Of a stretch of DNA of 64,000 bases, positions 56,801-64,000 are shown one piece after another. How positions within the stretch are numbered: the first letter of the stretch is position 1; each line of letters starts with the position of its first letter. Made by a program: the position numbers and the translations under genes. The DNA is from Takakia lepidozioides (Eukaryota > Streptophyta > Takakiopsida > Takakiales > Takakiaceae): the NCBI GenBank assembly GCA_030704615.1, contig CM060732.1, forward strand, positions 64,895,053-64,959,052, written 5' to 3'. The notes under the pieces were generated by a model. That model was not told the DNA's origin, made no database searches, and was given only the letters and a program-made list of their open reading frames with translations.

Positions 56801-57890
56801 GTCCCCATCTCCAGATCCTTTCCCCTCTGATCCTGTAGGCTTCGACCTCACAGTTTTCTGCACGATGCCATTCAGTTCTGACTGAGTGATTTGCAAATAG
56901 TGAATGGCGGTAACGACCATCACTCTGTCTCAAAGGAACTCACTATGAATGGTGTGAAAGAATTCAGCACAATCTACACAAGCAAAGCTGATACTGCCGT
57001 ATCCAAAACAAAAATGAGAGCGATAGCGAACGGCGTTAACGACAATCACAAAAGATAACGACCTGCCGGATCGGTGTTGTGTAATGACATCTATGTGCAA
57101 CTGATTGGCGGCAACGACATTCAGTATAGTTTAGGGCGGACAGTAAGTGCAGATTATTCAGATTGACTCCACTGTGATTACCGTCGCCAGCATGGGAAGA
57201 GGAAGGCCTGCTTCAAAGGCAATCATACAGACTGTATGGTCTGAACAACGATGATTGACGGTATGCCGACCCTCACTCTCTCTTCAAACACATAGGTACA
57301 TAAATCTCATGAGGAGAATCGAATGGCGTTAACGACGCTCGCAATTCAGTAGTTCCTGCTAAAGAATGGAAGAGGAAGGACTCCTTGAAAGGCAATCAGA
57401 CAGACTGTATGATCTGAACACCAGTGAATGACTGTACCGATAGTCACCAACTCATTGTGCGGTAAACCCTTCGCAGAGGAGTAGAAAGCAAATCACCTTT
57501 GTGATGGTCGGTAGCGACAATCCCTGTCTGGGACATTCCACTCAATCTCTACGCATATCTTCAACAATGAAATGTAAGTTAGATAAAACTTACTGGCGCC
57601 TTCTTAGGTTTTGAAATTTGATCCCCTTCTGCAGCTTTCCTCTTCCCTCTCACATCTGCTGGAATTTTTGTCTGCGCTAGGGTTTCTGGACCTTCTCCCG
57701 GTTCGGCGTTCCGTGTGCTTCCACCTCCTTCTATGTCCCTGCGAATCATCTCTGCCTCCACAGGCTGGCGCACTCTTATCGCCGATTGTGTCACAGCCGC
57801 TGCCTCAGTCTCCGTCTGCTCTTGTGAATCAGTCTCCGCGTTCACCTGCTGCCTTGGCCCTGTGTTCTCCAACAAACGACGCCTCGTCAT
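53838..57890 (-). CDS. Six-exon host gene of unknown function, 3' end truncated by LTR
   Basis: Exons (minus): 57890-57594, 56881-56229, 56134-55942, 55857-55420, 55230-55109, 54165-53838. All introns are GT-AG and all phases agree (0, 2, 0, 0, 2), giving 676 residues. Exon 1 carries a bipartite nuclear-localisation-like stretch (KRKAAEGDQISKPKK, residues 83-97) and is Glu/Gln-rich. Exon 2 has an acidic Ser/Asp region, then a globular part (VHGYRLGAQVFYVSL, NHMFYVWDDNHRLLAWMGY). Exon 4 is helical and charged, exon 6 is Trp/Tyr-rich. I do not recognise the family. Skipping intron 4 would run into TAG at 55231-55233, so that acceptor (AAGTAG) is needed. The LTR of E cuts the last exon after KKGK-like codons and supplies TGT TAG as the end; the true C terminus is lost. 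Confidence 0.7.
54306..54329. repeat. 24-bp palindrome, intron 5 site 1
   Basis: GTGAATGTCGT and ACGCCATTCAA arms; two positions break the symmetry. Confidence 0.65.
54412..54435. repeat. 24-bp palindrome, intron 5 site 2
   Basis: Arms GTGAATGTCGT and ACGACATTCAC are exact reverse complements around CA. Confidence 0.8.
54573..54596. repeat. 24-bp palindrome, intron 5 site 3 (perfect)
   Basis: GTGAATGGCGTT and AACGCCATTCAC form a fully symmetric 24-mer. The change T to G in the left arm is matched by A to C in the right arm relative to site 2. Confidence 0.8.
54680..54703. repeat. 24-bp palindrome, intron 5 site 4
   Basis: Identical to site 2. Confidence 0.8.
54886..54909. repeat. 24-bp palindrome, intron 5 site 5
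   Basis: Same sequence as site 1, at the equivalent place in the third tandem unit. Confidence 0.7.
55007..55030. repeat. 24-bp palindrome, intron 5 site 6
   Basis: As site 2, with the last base changed (CATTCAA). Confidence 0.75.
56900..56923. repeat. Palindrome-like motif, intron 1 site 1
   Basis: GTGAATGGCGG and ACGACCATCAC, directly before the 3' splice site of intron 1 in gene orientation. Confidence 0.6.
57026..57049. repeat. Palindrome-like motif, intron 1 site 2
   Basis: GCGAACGGCGTT and AACGACAATCAC; the core GGCGTTAACG is kept. Confidence 0.55.
57101..57124. repeat. Palindrome-like motif, intron 1 site 3
   Basis: CTGATTGGCGGC and AACGACATTCAG, symmetric at the outer CTGA/TCAG ends. 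Confidence 0.55.
57195..57425. repeat. Diverged duplication of about 170 bp in intron 1
   Basis: AAGAGGAAGG followed by AAAGGCAATCA and CAGACTGTATGGTCTGAAC at 57195-57250 recurs at 57368-57422 with few changes. CAGACTGTATGGTCTG is itself an inverted repeat. Confidence 0.65.
57319..57342. repeat. Palindrome-like motif, intron 1 site 4
   Basis: TCGAATGGCGTT and AACGACGCTCGC, with the same centre GGCGTTAACG as the perfect site in intron 5. Confidence 0.55.
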
Positions 57891-58500
57891 TTGCTCTCTT
57901 GCTCTGCGTCTCTCTCTAAGGGAAGTAAAATAAAGAGACTTTCTTCTCTTTCGTATTGTAGTGTAGTGTGAAAAGAAGGGGCGTGAATCCCCTTCTGGTT
58001 AATCCTAAATTTGTACTCCTCCTACTCGTCCCTGTTGAAGTATCAGGGCAAAGGAAAGGAGCGTTCTCTTTTCTGTCCAACCATCGTCATGAGGCTATAT
58101 GGGTTTTTACCTCAGGTTCGTTCGTGATCAGAGTTTGCGGAATCCTCATCCACGCCGCAGCGGAAGAGAAGACATGGATGGGAGTCTTTGGTTTGTTCTT
58201 GCCCTCGGTTCTACTTCTATGCAACAGCCTGGCCCTATGCTCACTGCGCCAACAGTGTTGGCGTGATCTTTTCTTTGATGCAAGCAGCCCAATGGCAGCG
58301 GTGAATACGACCCTTAATGTGAACCCCCCTTGAGCAGTGACATGTCGGAAATCCCTTTTTGTAATGGTGACACAGATTTAGAGGGAGACAGCTCAGATCT
58401 TCATAAACTGCAGGGGCACTGGTTTTCCTTCAGGATTCATGCTTTCTTCATCTCAATCTCCCAAAGTTGGCCATCCCCCCATCAACCCCTTTTGCTGAGC

Positions 58501-58551
<51 letters not shown>

Positions 58552-59689
58552 GTTTCTCTATCTCTGTCTATGTCTACAGGCTCCTTACTTCTTCACATAC
58601 AGCCCATCTATCACATAATGCAAATGCACACTCCGCCAGGCATCCAGTGCAGCCAGCCTTGAAGTCATCCTTGGTCTCACAAGGCAAAACCATCCCTTTC
58701 ATCAGTCTCTCTATCTATCTCTCTCTCTTCTCTCCGTCAATACTCAACCCTTCACACTACCCTTTTCTTTTAAAAGATCCCATTTCCCAAAACAGCTCTC
58801 ATCCCTTCTTCAGATTCAATCTGAATACCCCAACATCTCTCTTTTCCTTTCAACAAAAGGGCTTAAGTCGTTCATATCCTGATACAATGCTGAAATCACA
58901 CCTTATCCCTTTTGTGTTTTCATACAGTTCTAGCTAACCCTCAATTATCTCTCCAAGCAAACAAGCTATATCTACATTGGGTCCAGTGTATCACTACCCC
59001 CCAGCAGCATTGTGTGCAGGTTTACAACACTGAAACAAGAACAAGAATGAAGACAACAGTGACCATTCTGTTTTCTGTGACAACAGTCTCTCTCTCTCTC
59101 TCTTCACTCATTTTTCTTACTGACACTACGACGGCAGGTGTATCCATTCCTTCCATGTTCTGGTTTGAAGTCCAGAGTCTCCATTCCATTTCCAAAAACC
59201 TTTCCTCTATCACATGTCTCCACCCTTTCCTTTCAACAAACAGGGCAGTCCTAAATCTACCAAAAGCGATTTCTAAGTCCGCCAAAAGAAGAAGCCCACA
59301 GTCTACCAACTTATCTGTTTTTATCCTCCAGTGAAGCGGTGGGTCAGCCTGCCAAGATGGCACCTCACCATCGCCTGTCAGCAGCCACCACAACCTTTTC
59401 TCCTTGTCTTGATTCCAGAGTTTATCATGCCATGATGTCTCCTCATCATCCTATGGAGCATCCTGTGGTTTGCCAACTAAATTGCTCTATTCTTCTATGC
59501 ATGTAGCTCTTTAAGAACTGAAATGGACCTATAGCAAGAAGACAAAAAAAGCAGCTAGAAGCTTGATTACAGATAACCTGTGTTGCCATCCAGCCAGCAC
59601 TCCACATGCCTTATCGCCTCCATTGATTGTGCTCAGATTCTCTTCCTTGTGCTTCTGGCAGGTGGCCGTTCTCCTTGCTTGCTCATCTG
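57891..59689. other. Intergenic stretch without a supported gene
   Basis: Upstream side of the host gene. Pyrimidine-rich. The ORFs at 58330-58937 derive their Ser/Leu content from CT repeats, and others are short. A promoter for the minus-strand gene should lie within the first few hundred bases, but I see no clear TATA box. Confidence 0.5.
58503..58547. repeat. (CT)n microsatellite
   Basis: About 22 uninterrupted CT dinucleotides; shorter CT tracts follow at 58700-58730 and 59090-59105. Confidence 0.97.
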
Positions 59690-60195
59690 CCCATAACTGT
59701 CATCTTCAAGATAGTGGCGGCAGCGGTGGTGCGCCGCTCTCCTTACATGCTCCTATCTCCATGAATTGATCATCACAACGAGAAAGACGGCACCGCTTCC
59801 CTTTACACAGAATACCAAGCAGAGGCACTTAATGCTGCCCTCTAAACCAAGCGAAGTCCCACAGCGCAGGTACAACCTCTCAACACAGACTGCCCTGTCA
59901 ACACCACAGCTCGCGGCAGCTGCCACGAATCGCCCGTCATCTTCCTCTTCGTTCTTCTTTCCTCGCGATTTTTAGGTTGAGCATCAGTGACGAAAACGTT
60001 CATCGCATGGATGAAAAATGCATGGTCACGACTTAGCCATTTTTATTTTGGCAACGCATGAGTACAGTATGCCCACAAAATTACCTGTATGGAGGGATAT
60101 ATCCCTCTTGCAGTTGGTATCAGGGCCCTCCCATTATAGTGATGCAGGGTCTTAACGGTGAAGCCAAAATGTAATGTCACTCCCGTGCATCCACA
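59690..60195 (+). mobile_element. LTR fragment with initiator-Met-type PBS (Copia-like), copy 2
   Basis: Diverged partner of 2287-2925, in the same orientation and with the same block order. The putative LTR ends CA at 60111-60112, then two bases and the PBS. The similarity ends about 80 bp into the internal region, at nearly the same point as copy 1. Confidence 0.55.
60115..60128 (+). other. Candidate primer binding site (tRNA-iMet type)
   Basis: TGGTATCAGGGCCC differs from the plant initiator-Met PBS TGGTATCAGAGCC at one of the first 13 bases. Confidence 0.5.
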
Positions 60196-60989
60196 CTACA
60201 GTAGAAGGAACCCTCTACAGCTTGACTACCACTCTCCCTCTAAGCGCGAAAAGTAGAAAAACGCAGTGACTCCCGATTTCTTGCGGGATTGCCTGCGTTC
60301 TTGCGTGTCTCTAGAAGCATCGGATTCCCTCTCGCGTGACCGTTTCACATAGTCGTTCCCTTATTAGTGCACATGCCAGCAATTGGTGTACAACTGTTCG
60401 TATTCAGTTATGGATGTCTGACGTGTGTCGCCCAAAAAAAACGGCGTGTTCTTTATTAGAACGGTTTCCATATTTAAAAATAACAGCGAATCCCAGAAAT
60501 CTTGGCGCACAGTCTTACACAAATAAATGTAAATGAACGAGAGTTTGATGACAAATCTTGGAATATCATACACGGTCATCATTGTTAGCCAAACCCCACA
60601 TTCGTTTCACATTTGGAACTTTCCAAGTGCACATGATCATTGGTAGTAGTATAAAGATACATTTACTTAATCTGCAATCCCATTCTCAGATCCTGTGGCA
60701 TGCTTCCAGGAAGTCGGCTTTGTTTTTGGGTTTATTGATGAGGTTCTGGTTAACGGTTTTACAGCTGCCGACACTGCACCTAGGGATACTCTGACCACTG
60801 GGCCCACAAGAAAAGTAATTAAAATGGACGGCTGCATATCTGGAAAGAATAACATAATATGCACAGTCGTTATCTGAGCTTCCTCCGCCATATTCTCTGC
60901 TCATTCTTCAACTGTGTTCTGGAGACATCAGTAAACCGATTTACACTAGATCTGCGATAGCAAGGTACAAACGTACGCGAGGAAGGAAG
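60196..60989. other. Unassigned stretch upstream of the SWIM gene
   Basis: Short ORFs only, for example 60695-60877 (plus, 60 codons), with no recognisable motif. It could hold the promoter or an upstream exon of the SWIM gene. Confidence 0.4.
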
Positions 60990-62178
60990 ATGGCTTCCTC
61001 TAAAGCGGAGTTCTTCTCTGACGACAAACCAGTGCCGTTCTCCCAGGAAGTCCTTGACAATGGATTTGCAATTGTTCTGGAACATGTCTTGGCTACCCGT
61101 TTTCAGCTGCAGAATGGCTCCATCTTTTTGGAGAAAGAGGTGTACGATCTTAAAGGGAAGTTGTTGAAATACTCTCAGGGCAGACTGTGATAACTTCTCG
61201 AAGCCTCGTGTTCCCCTGCATGACAGCTCCGTGTCCGGAACCTCCATTGTGGAGGAACCTCCAACACGACGGCAAGCTCCAGCATCAAACCGTGCCACTG
61301 AAATGGTGCAGGAGAGAAACAACCCCCTTGATGTGCTTGAGTCCGCATGCCCCGACCACGTTTGGCACATAGAATGCACAAGTGTAGGGTCTCGTGTGAA
61401 ATGTACAGCGATCAGGGCAACTAATTTCGAGAAGTGCACTTCATCTATATCCAGAGGTGGTGCCCAAACTCCTGCTCCGACTTTCACGGGCTTGATGCGT
61501 CCATACGGTCAACCAGAAGCCAAGAACCACAAGTTCTAGTTCTGCGCAGATGATTGTGCCAGATGTGTGCATGGAACTGTGCGTCCTTCCGTAGTGATGA
61601 AGCCAACTCCTCCAACCGTTTGGCCCGTGAAGGTGGGAACACATCTCAGCTTTCAGGAGATTGAAATGCTCGAGGAGGCAGGTTTTTCCCTTGCGAGACA
61701 ACCCCAACTCCATGCATGTGCTACTACTTCTGCGTCCTCTCGGGTCCCCTCGGCAAATCCTGACTTGTGGCCAACCAAACGAGATGGAAAGCACGTTCGG
61801 CGTTTCCCTCCAACCGCTGAACACTTTGGCAAAGTGGAGTCCGCAAGAATGCTCCAAGCTCGTGTTGGAAGCACCACGGAAGTACCCGATCCAGGATATG
61901 GTCGGGTATTCACAATCATCACTTCCACATCTGCTGTTCATGATAGGACCTACGACATCACGGTTTCCAATTTCCCCAATTGCACATGTCCTGATTTTGT
62001 GAATATGCTATCAACCAGTTTGGGCAAGAGAGGTAAATTCATACCCTGCAAACATTTGTATTTCATATTTTTGAGGAGGATGGTTTGCGATCCCAAACGT
62101 GACAACTTCATTCACCAGGCCACTATGAGTTTCAACGAGGTCGATACTCTTTTGCAGCGGGATACAACACATGGGTAG
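60990..62178 (+). pseudogene. SWIM zinc-finger protein gene, one frameshift and one stop
   Basis: Met at 60990 in a good context (AAGATGGCT). The first 66 codons end in a frameshift near the GGG at 61178-61180. Removing one base there would continue into DNFSKPRVPLHD and the open frame 61186-61536. An in-frame TAG at 61537-61539 (KNHKF then FCADDCARC) interrupts it, and the same frame stays open to 62178. Near the end a SWIM finger, C-x-C-x19-C-x-H, reads NCTCPDF ... IPCKH (first Cys at 61981). SWIM fingers occur in MULE transposases, FAR1-like and other DNA- or protein-binding proteins. Two further Cys pairs (FCADDCARC) may bind metal. It may be a decayed gene or a gene whose introns I misjudge. 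Confidence 0.65.
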
Positions 62179-62625
62179 CATGAACTATGTAATGTGGTAT
62201 GTGGATGACCATGATTTGAAATGTGTAATTCACATCAATTCGTCGGCTGTGCAATGATATGGCCTCCAACTATACGGAGTGAGCTCTGAGTGACAACTTT
62301 TAGGTAGTGCACATTTGTCATTGCACCGTTCGAAGTCTACATGTCTTGCTGTCGCTATGCACTACAATCATCTTTTGAAGATGATCCTAACTCTCATTGT
62401 TATTTGAGGAGGGAGGAAGGTCTTCCCGTGGCAGCCTTTATGGCGCACACTTTGTGAGGATATTTTGTCATCCTCGTAATTGTTAAAGTGAAACAAGCAT
62501 TTGTAATTGCACAATGTTGGATGCTGCAATTGTAGGCCTCAACGCTCGTCTTGATTCTATCTAGGCAAGATTCCCTGCATTAATTCCACGGTCATAGGAC
62601 CATCCACAGTTATAGGCGGCGCATG
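62179..62625. other. No feature seen
   Basis: AT-rich sequence after the SWIM gene, with no ORF of note and no obvious repeat. It may include the 3' UTR. Confidence 0.4.
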
Positions 62626-62632
62626 TTAATGC

Positions 62633-62739
62633 TGACGTGGCAGATGACGGACAGTGCCACGTCATCATTTACCGCCACATCAGCATGCTGACATGACGCT
62701 CACGCCACGTCAGCGTGTGTGCAGGCTCACGCCACGTCA
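62633..62739. promoter_or_regulatory. Cluster of four TGACGTGGC / GCCACGTCA sites
   Basis: TGACGTGGC at 62633-62641 and its reverse complement at 62656-62664, 62704-62712 and 62731-62739. This ACGT-core hybrid box is a known bZIP binding type in plants. The first two sites form an inverted repeat that could fold. No gene is evident downstream within the window, so a regulatory role is only inferred. Confidence 0.45.
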
Positions 62740-63104
62740 CTCCTGCATGAGCGTACGCTCGCGCGCTCACGCCATTGCGTCGTTGGAGGAGGGCTAATCT
62801 TCTTGTAGTTGAGCCTCCATGAGCTTCTCTCACCTCTATAGCTCTAGGTATTGAGAGGGAGTGTGTTGAGGGCTTTGTAGGGTGGATTCCCTTAGCAAGG
62901 GTGCCCTTGGATTGACTTAGTTTATGTGATAGAGTGGATTTCACTTGGAAGGACTAGGGCTTGTTCTTAGTGTGATTGCTTAATGATTTGAGAGTTTTCA
63001 TTGCCTTCCACTTCTCTCATTTCTCAATTCTTATCACTACAAGAAGATCATCTTATGCTTGTGAGTGTGGAGTGTAAGGATTAGTTTTGCACTTGTATGT
63101 TAAA

Positions 63105-63252
63105 GAGGTGGAGAGCTAGGAGAATTCAGCTCTTGTATCACAAGGCTTGCAAGGGGTTGCAAGGAAAAGTGCTCGAGTGTTGTATGCACCAAGGAGTTGG
63201 AGAGCTTGAGAAGAAAACTCTTGAGTCACAAGATTTTGCAAAGATTGCAAAG
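63105..63252. repeat. Diverged tandem duplication, about 88-bp period
   Basis: GAGGTGGAGAGCTAGGAGAA followed by CTCTTGTATCACAAGGCTTG at 63105-63164 corresponds to GAGTTGGAGAGCTTGAGAAG followed by CTCTTGAGTCACAAGATTTTG at 63194-63252. Confidence 0.6.
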
Positions 63253-63790
63253 AGGAAGTCGTGTGTGTAGAAGCATGGATTCTAGGATTTGAGAATCCTT
63301 TGTATGCATTATGGAATCAATGGTGTGCGCCATGGCTTGTGGAGAAGTGACTAAAGGCTTGTTAGTGCTCATTTCACTATCAAGCTAGGGTTAAGCAAGT
63401 TCAAAGTGTGGATGTTGTGGAAAAGAAGCCAAGGAGCTACATAGGCTTGGGCTTGAAGACAACGAGCTGGGCAAATACTTGGAGAGCATTAAGAAGCTCA
63501 AGAGGTTTTGAAAGGGAGCATGTGAAGAAATCTTCCAATCATGGTGGTCTGGAGCCAAGCTTAGGGCGCCATTGGAAAGGCTTGGAGAACATATGGTGGG
63601 AAATCTTTAAAGCGAAATCATCATTCAATGTATGCATAGCTTCACCTTAACTATGTAATGTGACAAGATGAGGAGGCAATACTTGGCTATTCATGCTCTT
63701 GGTAGTGCAAGCTTTGTGGTGGATAGTTGACCAAGCAAGTGGTGCATGTGTGGAGTATGCTCTCTTGAATTTGTAAGTTCAAGTTTGAGA

Positions 63791-63823
63791 AGGGTTCAGG
63801 GTTCAGGGTTCAGGGTTTAGGGT
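63791..63823 (+). repeat. Short telomere-like run
   Basis: Three AGGGTTC units followed by AGGGTTTAGGGT, i.e. the 7-bp plant telomere repeat with a T-to-C variant. It is too short to be a telomere. Confidence 0.7.
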
Positions 63824-64000
63824 AATTGCTCTTGAACTAGCAAGAGGTGAAAGCCTTGAGATCCATTTGGGTGTGAAGTGAAGAGGTGTTGATTCATGTT
63901 ATAATGAAGGAGAGCAACACATAGGCCAAGAGGTCATGGAACATACATTCCAATGACCAAGGGGAGCACATAGATGATGGATGGTGCAAGACCCCAAATG

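Larger units (their letters stand above)
62740..64000. other. Unassigned non-coding stretch, possibly LTR-like
   Basis: Many short G/A-rich, repetitive words (GGAGAGCTTGAGAAG, CAAGGGGTTGCAAGG) and no supported ORF. The composition resembles a plant LTR leader region, but neither LTR borders nor a PBS are visible before the window ends. Confidence 0.3.

Noticed and set aside
58330-58937. Ser/Leu-rich ORFs.
   Set aside because: Products of the CT microsatellite and pyrimidine-rich sequence.
61441-61941. Minus-strand ORF of 166 codons opposite the SWIM gene.
   Set aside because: It is the shadow of the better supported plus-strand frame with the SWIM motif.

Overview
The window looks like nuclear DNA of a streptophyte (land plant or charophyte-grade alga). 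The evidence is a large plant-style Ty3/gypsy family with a DGGS protease motif and no chromodomain, spliceosomal introns with GT-AG borders, a Penelope-like element of a kind known from green algae, and a degenerate TTTAGGG-type stretch. I cannot name the species. About 80% of the window is transposable element.

Layout. 1-2286: three direct repeats of an unidentified GC-rich unit, each with a long imperfect hairpin. 2287-2925: a Copia-like LTR fragment ending in an initiator-Met-type primer binding site; a diverged relative sits at 59690-60195. 2926-53843: a nested block of one Ty3/gypsy family, all internal regions on the minus strand. Element A (LTR 3067-3997, internal 3998-11782) lacks its 5' part. 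Element B (12417-22839) is complete at both ends, with a 500-N gap. It sits inside the LTR of element C (LTR halves 11783-12416 and 22840-23055) with a 5-bp duplication CTGTG. Element D (26165-40448) sits inside the third ORF of C with duplication GCTAC. A solo LTR in the opposite orientation (38536-39566, duplication GGGTG) sits inside the 5' LTR of D. C ends abruptly at 44926. Then come 2.3 kb that include a 5'-truncated Penelope-like reverse transcriptase and a hammerhead-ribozyme-like fold. The 5' half of element E (47212-53843) follows. The LTR of E cuts into the last exon of a host gene.

The family carries two extra protein regions besides gag-pol. ORF0 (about 230 aa) starts inside the LTR, reads through the LTR border and primer binding site, and stops 22 nt before gag. 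ORF3 (about 1,350 aa) follows integrase, contains a long coiled coil, and is in the same frame as pol in several copies, joined by a spacer of 10-residue repeats. Ancestrally gag-protease-RT-RNase H-integrase-spacer-ORF3 was probably one reading frame of about 3,500 codons. Every copy here has stops or frameshifts.

53838-57890 (minus): a six-exon host gene of unknown function with a nuclear-localisation-like N terminus. All splice phases agree, and introns 1 and 5 are filled with 24-bp palindromes. 57891-60989: mostly unassigned. 60990-62178 (plus): a SWIM zinc-finger gene with one frameshift and one stop. 62179-64000: no gene; a cluster of ACGT-core sites, a diverged tandem duplication and a short telomere-like run.
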